Positions 22,161 to 32,760 of a stretch of 64,000 nt of DNA are shown here, piece by piece. Within the stretch, counting starts at the first letter, position 1, and every line of letters starts with the position of its first letter. The translations under genes were made by a program, and so were the position numbers. Source of the DNA: Brachionus koreanus (taxonomy: Eukaryota; Rotifera; Eurotatoria; Ploima; Brachionidae); assembly GCA_016987375.1 (NCBI GenBank), contig PJRA01000016.1, forward strand, positions 1,232,532 through 1,296,531, given 5' to 3'. Below the pieces are notes generated by a model, which had not been told where the DNA came from, made no database searches, and saw only the letters and a list, made by a program, of their open reading frames with translations.

Positions 22161-22835
22161 CATGTGTGTTTTGATTTCTATTTTGGCCTCGAACACCTTG
22201 TTAAATATTAGGCATTTTGTTTTAATTTTGGCTACTTTTCTTATATGAATTGAAAAAAAAAACTCATCAATTTTAATGAATTAAAATAATAAACTTTAAT
22301 TTAAAAAAAAATATTTGGTTTTAGGATTTTTTATTCTCATATTTTAAAAAAAGTCTATGTTGTTAAGAGAAATAGTTAAAATTCAAAATCCGGTTGGCAC
22401 TTAGATTATTGTTTTCTAAAAACAAATCGGATACATTTCAATTTAGCTCTAATTTAGCCTTAGACAGGAATATTTTGACTAGATGGGCCAAGTCTACTTT
22501 TAATTAATTCAGTTGACAATAAATTTGGCTCCGAAAACAGCTAGCCAATACTGCAACTAGGTTAAAACGTTGACTGAATTGATACACTTAAACATTGTTT
22601 TTTATTTTATTATTTTTCGCTTAATTTGCTAGAATAAAAAAATATCTTGAAATCTTTCACAAATCCACACACAGTTAGTTTGGAGACGAAAATAGGTTAA
22701 CTAGAATAAATTCTCGTTTAGATTCTAGGCTTAATCGAGATAACCGCAGCGTGTTGTCAGGACAATTTAAAGTGAAAATATAGTTGTTTGTTAATAATGT
22801 TCAGAAGAGACCACTGAAACCAAAAAAATACAAAA
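22161..22835. promoter_or_regulatory. Upstream region of the 22836 gene
   Basis: Falls from AT-rich repeat into more balanced sequence after 22660, as expected for a promoter and 5' UTR. No defined motif. Confidence 0.3.
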
Positions 22836-23933
22836 ATGAATGAAATTGAGCTAGACAAACTTCACAAATTTGAGGACCTGCAAAAGGCCAGTTTCATTTT
22901 ACGCAAAGCACTGAAAGACATTAAGTCAATAACTGCCACTTCTAATTCAAACAGTCTCAATTTGAGCAGCTCGAGCAACGCTTCAAGCGTTTCAGAGGAC
23001 ACATGTTTAGCTTTCGACAATCTGACCTATTCCTCTTCGGTCGAGAGTCTAAACCAGACTAAGTTGAGCGCCGCCGACTGGAAGAAAACAACACTTAAAT
23101 CAATAAAAAGAAAAGACAAAATGAGAAAAGTGCCAGTGCGCTGCGAGCCGAGCAGGTCGTTGATACATGCCAAGTCGATGCCAAGCCTTGAGACCAATCT
23201 AATAACCAATAACGAATACGAAAAGCAGCTGCGTAAACTGTTCAGGAACAAATCGCTTAATAGAAGCATCAGAAGGGCCAAGTCGGTCTATTATCGCAAC
23301 AGACGGTCTAAATCACTCGAAGACTTGACTGTTGAGGAGAAGCTAAATTTTTTGAAAAACACCAGCTCTAGTTATTTAAAATTGAACAGTGCTAGACGTT
23401 CGAGAAGCAGGTCTATTGACTCTAGCTCGTCTACGGCTAGCACTGGTCTTGCCAGCGACATATCAAGCTCGTATTTTCACGAGCTGAGCGATTGGTCGCC
23501 CGAGTTCAGCTCGTCCGACTCTGACTCGTCCGAAGACGGTCTATTTTTTGACTGGCAGGGAAATTTGTCCAGCATAGCTTTTGTAAGTACGCCATTAAGC
23601 TAAATAGATTTTGTTTTAACTAACATGCAAATTTAAAAGAGTGAGTTTAATTCAAGCGATGACTCGGACAGTGAGTTGGATGAAGATGAGCGCATTTTTA
23701 AAAAAGACTTTGTTGACATGTGTCAAACATCCGATCAGGGATGTTCTATGTTGTCGCATAAATTGGACAATGATTCTAAGACTATTGAGAGCATGTTGAA
23801 TGAAGTCATGAGCCGAATGCTTACTATTCATCCGAGATTAAAAAAAACTCAAATGCCAGTGTCTACATCTTGTTTACAAAATGATTTTTTGAATTGTTTT
23901 CAAATAACTAGCGACCATTTGAACAGTAAATGA
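22836..23933 (+). CDS. Uncharacterised Ser/Arg-rich, mostly disordered protein, 2 exons
   Basis: Exons 22836-23582 and 23640-23933, with a 57-bp phase-0 intron (GTAAGT...AAAAG), give 346 residues. The start ATG follows an ACAAAA context. The N terminus is a short amphipathic helix (KFEDLQKASFILRKALKDI). Most of the protein is low complexity: poly-Ser (about 47-60), a basic patch (about 85-100), three Arg/Ser segments with AKSMPS, AKSVYY and RRSRSRS that look like kinase target sites, then an acidic Ser/Asp run across the exon junction. A predicted helix near the C terminus (SMLNEVMSRMLTIHPRL) may be a binding motif. There is no signal peptide or membrane span. Codon use is more GC-rich than the flanks. 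Family not recognised; a cytoskeletal or signalling adaptor is a guess. Confidence 0.75.
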
Positions 23934-23989
23934 TTTTTTTTTTATATTTTTTTTTTTATCACCAAAATTCAATTTAAATATTGATCACA

Positions 23990-24146
23990 AAACCAGCACA
24001 AAATTTTTTGTGCAATTTTTCAGAAAATTAATAAAACTCCTTCAAATTATTTGGTAAACAAAAATAATATTAAAAAATTTCTTAAATATTGCACAAAAAA
24101 TCTAAAAATATGAAAATGTAAAAATGTAAAATTATTTTCATTTTGC
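23990..24146. repeat. Short palindromic repeat R3 with inverted copy at 28895
   Basis: TTTTTTGTGCAATTTTTCAG on the left is mirrored by TTGCACAAAAAATC at about 24092, forming a foldback. The right part, to CATTTTGCC, recurs inverted at 28895-28990. It may be a small MITE. Confidence 0.5.
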
Positions 24147-24228
24147 CAACATCACTCTTTGTTCCTCTGAAGTCTCGTATCACCACTATTAGATTTTTTT
24201 ATTAATTGATTATTAAACCAATCTTGTA

Positions 24229-24998
24229 ACGGTTTGAGTTATTAGTTACACAAAATTCAAACCCTCATAACTTAGGAATGGTAAAAGTCAAATCAAAAAA
24301 AATTTTTTTTTACTTAATCCTTATTTTATTATCTGTTAAAAATTATTTTTGTATAGAGACAACACATCGTTGTCAGTTAAAATCTCAATTTTGTCTTAAG
24401 ACCCTATATAACTGATTGTAAAAAAAGTTTGAATCTTTTTTAAACATGATTCAATACGTAGAATCAATTGTTGTTCTGTTGTTGCTTCCCAACCTCTTTC
24501 ATTGACATTCTGTGCCAAGATACCCCAAAATAGTCCTCTATTGGTCTTGCTTGTGGAATATTTGGAGGATTAATGCCTTTTGGTACATAATAAACCATTT
24601 CATCCATTCAAGAAATCGATCTTCAGCAGATCTATGAGCACTTGTTAAACCAGGCCAAAAAAAAAAAATTTTAGTCACTTTGATACTTTTCTATGAATTT
24701 GTTTATTTTCATTTTCCTTGTCAACTGTATAATACCCAGCATTTGCCGTATGCCGTCTTTCTGCAAATGCCTTCATAGATAAAGTGATTCGCAGCATCCG
24801 CCTTTGAAATATTTGGATTATTTACAAAATAATTTTTCACCCTTTTTTCAATAGCCATTCTTTCAGCACCATTTATTATTTTTTTCAAAAAAATCTTTTA
24901 AATAATATAAATTTTGTGCTTTTCTGCAAATGTATTGACCATTGTTGCAATTTGAAAAATTTAATTAAGTTTTATGTATCTAATTATGCAACATCCGT
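24229..24998 (-). mobile_element. mariner-family element, decayed deletion copy
   Basis: Bounded by TA (24227-24228, 24999-25000). Ends ACGGTTTGAGTTATTAGTTA and, reversed, ACGGATGTTGCATAATTAGA are diverged forms of the termini at 15537-16655. In broken minus-strand frames it encodes PKGINPPNIPQARPIEDYFG (around the third catalytic acid) and further transposase pieces. About 350 bp shorter than the 15.5 kb copy and clearly older. Confidence 0.8.
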
Positions 24999-25149
24999 TA
25001 CTCTTCTTTTTTACCTTTCCCGAGACATATTTCACTTGTTTGTGTTGTTTCAATAATTTGAAAATTTTCATTTAGAATTATTATTTTATTAAAATTTCTA
25101 GAATTAAATAAACAAGGTTGTGTGAAATTGAATATAAAAGAACAAATAT

Positions 25150-25285
25150 TAAAAATTCTTATTCAAACTTTTATTTTAAAAATCAAAAGCAAGTTCGCTA
25201 AGTACAACATGATGTACTGCAAATTTAGCACTATTTAAATTTGGACAAATTTGGCTATGTTGCATTTACAGAACTAGTAAAAAGT
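25150..25285 (-). repeat. Inverted fragment of the 21.3-22.0 kb repeat
   Basis: Read on the minus strand, TGTCCAAATTTAAATAGTGC followed by TAAATTTGCAG matches the core of the two-unit repeat. Flanked by simple AAAAT sequence. Confidence 0.55.
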
Positions 25286-25429
25286 CTTTAGAACAAAAAG
25301 TTAAAAAAAAATAAAAATAAAATTAAAATAAAAAAATTTAAAAAAAAGTAAAAATACGAAAGGCTAAAAAATAGAAAAAAAATTTTTTATTTGATACATT
25401 TAGATATATTTATATGAACAATGGAACAG

Positions 25430-26035
25430 AATAAATTAGTTCTGTTTTCATTTATTTTTCACTCAACTCACAAAGACGATTTGAAATTGTTTGTAGTTTA
25501 AGTTTATTAGAGGTCTTATGATGTAAAATATTGGTAGGAGTATCGTTTTTTGGTTTTAGAATAGAACGGAAAGCTTAATTTGGAATTACTTCTTGATATT
25601 AGCTTCTCAAAGAGAGTTAAGAGATGGAAAAGAATAATCTAGGATAGATCCAATTAAAGAATTGTATAAGTTTCTTATCATGGGCAAAGTAAAATTTTTG
25701 ATTCAAAATTGCTCAAAATATTTTAAATGCGCAATTAAATTTCATCGCACATTTTTGAATATTTGTAACATTTCAAAGCTTTATTTTTGAACTGTTGAAA
25801 AAGGATTGTAATTTCTAAAAATGCATTGAAATTACATTGCGCATTTAAAATATTTTGAGCAATTTTGAAAAATGAAATTTGATCAAAAATTTTACTTTGC
25901 CCTTATCATGTCAAATAGGTCCCATTTTTTATTTGATAAGATTTTAATTAAATTCAACGTAAAATTACAATGTTCTTTAATATTTTCTTTCATTAAACTA
26001 AAGGTTAATTTACTATCAAATTTAATACCAAGAAA
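25430..26035 (-). mobile_element. LINE reverse-transcriptase remnant, split by a MITE
   Basis: On the minus strand, upstream part 25910-26035 encodes KKFLGIKFDSKLTFSLMKEN, matching the K.LGI.FD..L.F motif of RT, and ends FDMI. After the MITE at 25682-25902, the downstream part 25440-25674 continues RNLYNSLIGSILDYS, matching the LY.SLI.S.LDY..P motif, then runs through stops and frameshifts. If the MITE and one duplication copy are ignored, the frame runs straight through the junction. CR1/Jockey-type by motif; exact clade unknown. Confidence 0.78.
25682..25902. mobile_element. MITE with ~60-bp inverted repeats and 7-bp TSD
   Basis: 221 bp between duplications TTATCAT (25675-25681, 25903-25909). 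The ends GGGCAAAGTAAAATTTTTGA form near-perfect inverted repeats of about 60 bp that include CAAAATTGCTCAAAATATTT and AAATGCGCAAT, with a small indel. No coding sequence. The duplication may be read as 7 or 8 bp, so the superfamily is open (hAT-like if 8). Confidence 0.88.
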
Positions 26036-26088
26036 CTTTTTTATTAATAAACTAATTTTTTTTTTTATTAATCATTTTTTTCCTAAAG

Positions 26089-26315
26089 ATTCTAATGGAA
26101 ATACAAATTGTTTTATTTGCATGTCCAATTTTGATGTTGATGATGAGGCGTCCAAACTAGCTTCGTGTGAGCACATGTATCACAAGATTTGTCTACAACT
26201 ATGGCTATCCAAGTCAAATATTTGTCCCATGTGCTCGTGTTCAAATGGCCTATTAGAAAGATCAAATAGTCTTATATCTAATCAACGATTAATAAAACGT
26301 GAAACTTTGTTATAG
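26089..26315 (+). CDS. RING-H2 finger protein, 3' exon (partial)
   Basis: The frame after an acceptor-like TTTTCCTAAAG at 26088 encodes a complete RING-H2 finger: C-x2-C-x15-C-x1-H-x2-H-x2-C-x10-C-x2-C (CFICMSNF ... CEHMYHKIC ... CPMC), then about 25 residues to the stop. RING-H2 domains bind two zinc ions and recruit ubiquitin-conjugating enzymes, so a ubiquitin ligase role is likely. The open frame extends back to 25872, but that part is antisense LINE/MITE DNA and is not credible coding. Upstream exons were not found; they may lie before the LINE, or this may be a degenerate copy. An AATAAA lies at about 26361. Confidence 0.6.
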
Positions 26316-26683
26316 CTATTATTTTTAGTTGTTTTTATTTTTTTTTTTCATATTTTAAACAATAAAATTTTTAGTCAATCTTTACCAAATTACTAAGTTA
26401 ATTGTTTCAAAACTTTGTGAAAAAGCACTATTTGGTTTAAGATTCATTTTTATGACAAGAAAATTCTAAAAAAAATACCTAATTTCAATTTATATTGAAA
26501 TAAATGTTACGGTATGAAAATAACCGTTTATATTATTTACAATTTACTTAGATTATATCTTTATGAGTCATAAATCATAAGTCATAAATCTTTATGACCG
26601 ATTTAATTGACAATTTATTTTGATTTAACTTCTTTATTATTATTGACCTAATTACTGTGTATAAATAAGAATTGTGATTCTTA
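26316..26683. other. Intergenic, short ATAAGTCATAAA repeats
   Basis: AT-rich; a small tandem of TCATAAATCATAAG occurs at 26568-26600. Confidence 0.5.
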
Positions 26684-26687
26684 TTAA

Positions 26688-26903
26688 CACTAGAACGCCC
26701 GAGGGGTTTTTTAGACCCCTTTTTGAAAAATTGAAACTTGAATTTTATCACATATAAATAAAATTTTAAAAAATGGCTTTCATTAGATAAAAATGTAAAT
26801 TTTAATTTTTTAGAAAATCAATAAATTCTCAAATAAAAATTTCCAATTTATCTTAATAACTTTATTTTAAATTTTCATGAAAAATCAGCTGGGTTTTCTA
26901 GTG
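26688..26903. mobile_element. piggyBac-type MITE, intact 216-bp copy
   Basis: Flanked by TTAA on both sides (26684-26687, 26904-26907). Ends CACTAGAACGCCCGAGGGG and, reversed, CACTAGAAAACCCAGCTGAT form short inverted repeats starting CACTAGAA. No coding capacity. The interior matches 32761-32976, which has exactly the same length in the opposite orientation. TTAA duplication and C-A-C-T-A-G-type termini are piggyBac hallmarks. Confidence 0.9.
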
Positions 26904-27077
26904 TTAAAGGGGTTTTTTAGAACTTTGTATTTTCTCTTATTTTACAACAATCTTTTAAATAAACGTTTATATAAACAATATCGATCTTTGTCTTCACTTA
27001 TCTCCTCTGAAGTTAATCTAAGGAATCAGGCCAATTTCGTAGACTAACATAAATAAAAAAATAAAACGATTTCTTAT

Positions 27078-27200
27078 ACAGTTGAACCTCGTTATAACGA
27101 ATCACTCCGTTCCAAAAAAGCGTGTTCGTTTAATAGAGGTTTTCATTAAAAATGAATGGGAAAAAATTAAAATTTTTTTTTGGTTCCAAAAATTTTTATT
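27078..27200. mobile_element. Possible pogo/Tigger-like transposon end
   Basis: CAGTTGAACCTCGTTATAAC followed by GAATCACTCCGTTCC resembles the termini of pogo/Tigger elements. A similar but weaker ATTATAAAGAGGTCTTTATA lies at 28783-28802. No transposase was identified between them. Confidence 0.45.
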
Positions 27201-27977
27201 AACACAAGAAAACCCCTTTTTTATAGATTAAAATTTGATTTTTTTTTGATAGAAATAAAATTTTATAATACAGCTTTTAAAAATTAATCATTTTGTTTTT
27301 AATTGTTAAAACATTTTAATTAATTTTTAGAAAAAAAAATTCAAATTGTCTTAATAAATTGGGTACGAGTCGAAAGCAGGAAAAATAAATTGGCGATGCA
27401 ACAACACCCAATTTCCGAATTGCCAAGGAGCTTTATATACTAATGGATTAAAGCAATTCAAGCTAAAATTAGAGATTTGGCAGAAAAACGAACTTAAAAA
27501 ATACTCCACTCATTTCAATAAGATGAACATCTTTTTTATTAAAAAAAAATATCTATTATTTTTCTATGATTCTAATTCAATAAAAACATGTATTTTAAAA
27601 AAACTTAAACAAAATTAATAAAAAATAATTATTTATAATAAAATACTAACAAAAAAGTGGAAAAAAGTTTTTTTTTAATAAAAAATACTCGAAATAAAAT
27701 AGATCTAATAAGATCCTAGGTTCGAGATTTCTATTGTGAATTGTCATTGTCGTACAATACAAGGCTCACCAGTAACTAATGATAACTTGGAAGGTTGGCA
27801 TCATGCTCTGCATTCAACTTTTAATTAATTTTCTTTGCTTAATTGATGCTCTTAAGCTGGAACAATTTAATACTGAAAATGTTTTTGTACAATTATCAAC
27901 TGGAGTAGTCAACAAACTCAAGTAAAGTATAACATGCTTTACTTGAGGAAAAAATAACTAATTTAATTGAAAACTAA

Positions 27978-28429
27978 ATCCGAGGGGACAAAAACAGGCA
28001 AAAAACAATATTTAAACGCTGTTTAAACGGCGTTTGAGAGCCGTTTTTTTTCGCGTTTTTGGACCAAAAAAAATAGAAAAAAAGATTTAATAAACAAAAC
28101 AGAATATTTCATTTAGAGTGTTTTTAAACTCTTATTCTTTTATTCATAAATCATAAATTTTTTCAGGAATGATTTTAAATAATCAAATTATTTGTTTTAA
28201 TATTAATTTTAAAATAATAATAATAATTAAAATTAATAATTAAATCTTTTAAAAAATAATCGAAAAAAATAAAAAAAAAACTTAAACTACTAATTTTTTT
28301 TAAACATAAATAATGATTTTTTTTTCTTCCTGTTTTACCCTATTTTATGGTCTGATTTTATTTTGTTTAAACGCTCACATTTAAATTGCGTTTAAACAAT
28401 GTTTTCTGCTTGTTTTTGTCCTCTCGGAT
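27978..28429. mobile_element. Palindromic MITE with ~45-bp inverted ends
   Basis: Left end TCCGAGGGGACAAAAACAGG and right end, reversed, TCCGAGAGGACAAAAACAAG continue as matching arms through AAAACA and GTTTAAACGC. The arms enclose about 350 bp of AT-rich DNA with no frame. Extra GTTTAAACG motifs occur next to both arms. The target duplication is unclear. Confidence 0.75.
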
Positions 28430-29082
28430 ATAGTTTTGAAAAATGTAATTTCATTTTGTAAATTTATGTTATATTTTAGCTGAATTTAAAAAGAAATTAA
28501 TTAAAAGAGAATTAAATATAAATTGATTGAATAATTTTATGTGTAATAAATAATTTTTTGTATAAATTTTATTATTGTCAAAACAAGTTAAGTCGAAATT
28601 ATAACTAGTATCTGTTGAATGTTACCTGTCCAAAATAACCTGTCGAAACTAAGCATATTCTCTAATGTCAGTTAATTTTTTTTCTAAAATTCGTTCCAAC
28701 AAGGTTTATTTAAATTAAGATAAGTTAGTTGGTGAAATTTTTTGGTTATCTACTTTGAAGAGGTTTTGTAAAGAAGAGATTGATTATAAAGAGGTCTTTA
28801 TATAACCAAAATACACACAAGTCAAATTGTTTCTCATTTTTTTGAACGTTACATAAGTGGTTCGTTCGACTTTACCTTATAATTAAAATAACATAACACG
28901 GCAAAATGAAAATAATTTTACATTTTTAAATTTTTCTTATTTTTTAGATTTATTTTTATTGTGCAATCTTTCAGAAAATTAAAAAAAAACTTTCTAAATT
29001 TTTTTTTTTTTTTGAAAAAAAAAGTAGCTTTTTAATTAAAATTAATAAAAATAAATTTAAACATGGTTGAATATTTTTATTT
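28430..29082. other. Intergenic, includes inverted R3 copy
   Basis: AT-rich. About 28895-28990 is an inverted copy of the R3 repeat at 23990-24146, and abuts the 3' end of CTU1. Confidence 0.5.
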
Positions 29083-30240
29083 TCAAAAATCAGGAATAGT
29101 TTCCAACTTTTGATTTTGTTTGTTTTGACACGAGCTATTTTTGTTTGAACAACATGATTCATTATTGTTTTCGCCTCTTGCACAACACGACTCTACTTCA
29201 TTTAAAGACAGCTGACTTGAAGTCAAGCTCAAATTGTTCATACTAGAATTGAGCGAATAAGATGGACTTAGGTTGTATATTTTTCTTAGCCGCTGAGTTT
29301 TTCCAATTCCAAGTTTAGGCAAGCCTCTATTCAAGCCTTCAAGGAGATTGCATGCTTTACACAAGTTCATGCTTGATATATAACCACATCGTTCACATAT
29401 GCCCTGAATTGGCAGCTTTGCATCTTTTTTTACTGCCAATTTCTCACCAGAATGAATAATATCAATAATACTTCTAGGTCTAATCGCCTCTAAATCTTTA
29501 ATATACGCTCTGGCGTAGCCACGATACGCATTTGGCGAGTACACACACTCAGTTGAAAAATAATCAAGCTTCTTAAAATATGCATACATAACTATTTCTT
29601 TTTCATAAGTGTACTTGAACGGCTTGCAGCGGGGTATAGCGCCTTCGTTGCCGGTAGTAATGGCAGTACACCTTTGCAGACGTCCAATGTCTCCTCTGAG
29701 CACGTTCATAAGAACTGTTTCGGCCAAGTCGTCAGCATTATGGCCAGTGACAATTTTGTTAACACCCAGCAGTAGTCCGCCACGGTCCAAAGCCTGTCGA
29801 CGGAAGACGCCGCAAAAAGTGCAGTTATTTTTGCGGCCGACTTTTTTCACTATTTCATCCATTGTCCAACCGTACAAGTCGTCATAGGTGACCACTTTAA
29901 GCGGTAGGTTATACTCAACCTGGTTTCGCTTGACACTTTCCAGCGAGTCGTCACGATAGCCAGTGATTCCTTCGTCTACTGAAATCAATATAAGCTCAAG
30001 ACCGTAGCTATAGCGCTCATTGAGAGTCTTAAGGACGTATGCCAGGACTGTTGAGTCTTTGCCACCGCTAGCACCGATTCCGATTTTTTCACCAGGCTTA
30101 AAAATGCCCGAGTCGCTTATCGTTTTATGTATTTCTTCCTCGAAAACAAAAAAAAAGCACTCTTTGCACATGGCATCGGCTGTCTTAGGCCTTTTTAGTA
30201 TAGCCTTGTTTTTATCACATCGTATGCAATTAATAGGCAT
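29083..30240 (-). CDS. CTU1: Cytoplasmic tRNA 2-thiolation protein 1 (CTU1/NCS6)
   Basis: Intronless frame of 385 residues. The family works with CTU2 and the ubiquitin-like URM1 sulfur carrier to adenylate and thiolate U34 of tRNA-Lys, -Glu and -Gln in the cytosol. Seen: N-terminal zinc pair CIRC (5-8) and CKEC (25-28), the PP-loop ATP-binding SGGKDS (58-63), the CTFC motif (140-143, active-site/metal cysteines), [14 protein letters not shown], and a C-terminal zinc knuckle CERCG...CKAC. All key residues are present, so the protein should be active. The last ~65 residues, Ser/Asn-rich with several CC pairs, exceed the usual length (about 348 in human) and look lineage-specific. The start ATG is the first, with ATTAACC before it on the minus strand. 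Confidence 0.96.
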   Translation of the reverse strand: MPINCIRCDKNKAILKRPKTADAMCKECFFFVFEEEIHKTISDSGIFKPGEKIGIGASGGKDSTVLAYVLKTLNERYSYGLELILISVDEGITGYRDDSLESVKRNQVEYNLPLKVVTYDDLYGWTMDEIVKKVGRKNNCTFCGVFRRQALDRGGLLLGVNKIVTGHNADDLAETVLMNVLRGDIGRLQRCTAITTGNEGAIPRCKPFKYTYEKEIVMYAYFKKLDYFSTECVYSPNAYRGYARAYIKDLEAIRPRSIIDIIHSGEKLAVKKDAKLPIQGICERCGYISSMNLCKACNLLEGLNRGLPKLGIGKTQRLRKIYNLSPSYSLNSSMNNLSLTSSQLSLNEVESCCARGENNNESCCSNKNSSCQNKQNQKLETIPDF

Positions 30241-30416
30241 GGTTAATAATTAAATTAAAAAAAAAAATACTAAAAAAAATAATTCAAAATAATTTTATTT
30301 TAAAAATATTCTAAATAGAAATAAAAAATTTCTAAACTAAACTAAATTAAATTCAGTTTTAAACCCAAAAATAAACTATTAGACATACTAAAACAAAGTA
30401 GTTGTTCAATTATATT

Positions 30417-30638
30417 CTACTTGATTAACTTTTGATCAAAAACATAGATGCTTGGATCTAGAGTGAAATTGTGAGTCGGCACTTGGTCAATTGGCTGTGT
30501 TTTTCTTGATGTATTCAAACATTTTGCTATTTGTTTGCGTATTCTGGCAAATGGACCCAATTTTTGTTTTGATTTGGCCTTGGGTGGTCTAACCAATTTA
30601 CATGTCCTTGTAGGAGGATAGCCCACTAGTATGTTCAT
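30417..30638 (-). CDS. Small basic hypothetical protein, 73 aa
   Basis: An intact ATG-to-stop frame, strongly basic in its middle (VRPPKAKSKQKLGPFARIRK) with an aromatic C terminus (DPSIYVFDQKLIK). Residue use is balanced, unlike the Phe/Asn/Lys-only frames produced by AT-rich junk, which supports coding. There is no signal peptide, membrane span or recognised domain. It lies 176 bp upstream of CTU1 on the same strand and could be a separate gene, or the first or last exon of a longer one, but no partner exon was found. Confidence 0.5.
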   Translation of the reverse strand: MNILVGYPPTRTCKLVRPPKAKSKQKLGPFARIRKQIAKCLNTSRKTQPIDQVPTHNFTLDPSIYVFDQKLIK

Positions 30639-32224
30639 TTCTTAAATTAGAATAAAATAAAATTGAGCTTTTTGCTTTGTGTTTTTATAAAAGGAAAATT
30701 TTATTTGCACCATCTAGTCTAAAAATACCTAGACTTGAGAATTGAGAAATAATAACTTATTTTTAATTGCACATAGTTCTCTCTTTTATTCATAAATCAT
30801 AAATAATTAAACAAGATACTGGAAAAAATACATCTTTTTTTAAATTACTTTATTTTCAGCTTAAAAAATGAATTAAAAAAAAAACTCCGAATCTAATATT
30901 TATCCATGTCAATTTTAATTTTGACAAGAAAATTTTCCCACCAATTTAACTGAATTATTTTTTCTAAAACAGCTTAAATGTTGAGCAATATTTGGGTAAA
31001 AATTTTTAGATTTTCATGCACCTTTTTTGGCCGATTTTGATCAAAATGCATTTTGTTTTGTTTATTTAGTTTGACAGGCTCACGATGTTGATGAATGTTC
31101 TAGAAAAAAACAATAATCATCAATTATTCAAATTTATATTCAATTTATTTAATTCTAATTATGTTTTACTGTCTTGACAATTTCATTTTTGTAGTCTCAA
31201 GTGAAATTTTAAATATTAGCTAATTAAAGCTAAGCCTAAACTAACTGAGTATAATTTTCGACAATTTTTAAATATCTATGATCCAAGTATTTTTTATTTT
31301 AGAATTAAATTATCAATTTGTTCATTAATGAGTTTTTGAATACAAGAAAAATTTAAAGAAATCTAATTAGAATTTTATTAATTTTTATGCTTTGTTCAAA
31401 TCACCCAGAAAAATTCATTTACATCATTTATTTCTTCATTTCTAATAAAGAAGAAATTCTATTATTTTTGAAATAATTATTTTTAAATGAAATTTTTAAA
31501 AATGACATGATTTTTTGATGCATAAAAATATGACATTTTTTACAGAATTATGTCCTCTTCAAAAATATATTTATATACCAGGACTTTTAATTAATAAAAC
31601 ACAAGAAGACTTAATAACAAATGTTTAAAACTTTTAAATGTAAAGTCGAAGCAAAAAGTTCGAAATGAAGAATTCAATTGAAGCAGATTGAAGAAATAAT
31701 ATTCTTCTCATAGCTTTCACTTTTTTATTACTTTATTTAAAAAAAAAGAAAAATTTTTTTCATTTTATAACCATAAATATTTTGATGCAGGTTATTTTTT
31801 TAATTAAATAAGAATAATTAAATTTTATTTTTAAATTACTTCAAAAAATAAGCATCTGTGTTAAATTTCTCAGTAAATTTATTTCGATAATAATCAAGAA
31901 TAAATTTTTAATCGTTCTAACATATTTCCTTAAATAGAAAATAACTTAAATTTAGCTGCATGTTTTTCACATATGTTTATTGCCAAAAATTGAAATTTAA
32001 AGCAAATATTTTTTTTCGTTGAAAAATTGCTACATTTTTGAGAAAAAAAATTCAACCCTAAAAATTTTATTTAATTTTAAACTATTTAATAAACAAAAAA
32101 CTTTGTTCTCTTATAATAATCTGTACTTAGCTTGGAGCATAAGGCATCTACATGTCATTATTAACAATTTCTACTTGCTTATATGTGAGTTTAATCTCAC
32201 TTTATCAGCTTTTCTTCTTTGAAA
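30639..32224. other. Intergenic, no gene seen
   Basis: AT-rich. Homopolymer runs and short frames only; no motif recognised. Confidence 0.45.
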
Positions 32225-32350
32225 AAAGACATAAACGCCATTGAAGTCGTTCAAAGACGAGTAATAAGACTTGTGCCTGAAATCAAAATCCTGTATCCTA
32301 TGAAAAAAGACTGCAAGAACTAAATTTGATAAAACTTGAAATTAGGACTT
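32225..32350 (+). mobile_element. LINE RT fragment (CR1-like), frameshifted
   Basis: Plus strand encodes KKDINAIEVVQRRVIRLVPE, then after a one-base shift SYEKRLQELNLIKLEIR, the K.DI...E.VQRR....P...YE.RL..L.L..LE.RR region of CR1-like reverse transcriptases. It probably belonged with 32977-33101. Confidence 0.75.
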
Positions 32351-32420
32351 TGATTTAATTAAATGGTTTAGTAAAATTGAATACACTGGACTGAATAACA
32401 AATGGCTATTCATGAATCTA

Positions 32421-32465
32421 TATATGCACAGACTCAAATTCTGAATCAATGAGTCTGTGCATATA
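32421..32465. repeat. Perfect 16-bp inverted repeat (hairpin)
   Basis: Arms TATATGCACAGACTCA (32421-32436) and its exact complement (32450-32465) with a 13-nt loop. It sits at the junction between CR1-like and RTE-like LINE fragments. Confidence 0.8.
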
Positions 32466-32700
32466 AAACAAAAGATTACGGTGGCTAGGACATTTACTTA
32501 GGATGGAAGAAAAAAGAATACCAAAGAGCCCTGCAATGGATTCCGCAAGGCAAGCGAAAAGTAGGAAGACCAGAGGGCAACAATCATGAAAAAGTTCACT
32601 GAAATTAGAGTGACATGGGGTGAAACAAGGTTAAAGACAAAAATTCGACTAGAGTAGTAAACAAAAGTAATGGAGCGTATGAGGAAAAAAAATTGAATTA
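32466..32700 (+). mobile_element. LINE 3' fragment (RTE-like)
   Basis: Encodes RLRWLGHLLRMEEKRIPK, then after a one-base shift ALQWIPQGKRKVGRPE; V/LTWGE-like residues follow in a third frame. Same family as 3555-3798 and 7200-7650, and the most readable of the three at GHLLRM. The 3' tail is eroded (AAGTAATGGAGCGTATGAGG). Confidence 0.78.
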
Positions 32701-32760
32701 AAAAATGAACCGACACCACAATTAAAGAACAAGTTAAAAACTGTGTCACATCTTTTTTAA

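Noticed and set aside
25872..26088. Open frame continuous with the RING exon to the left
   Set aside because: This DNA is readable as LINE reverse transcriptase on the other strand plus the MITE end; its plus-strand translation is Phe/Leu/Asn-rich with no feature.
27360..27500. Possible CENP-B/pogo-type N terminus near the pogo-like end
   Set aside because: Could not be read convincingly in any frame, so only the end-like sequence was listed, with low confidence.
29609..30253. Plus-strand frames opposite CTU1
   Set aside because: Shadow frames of a strongly conserved gene on the minus strand.
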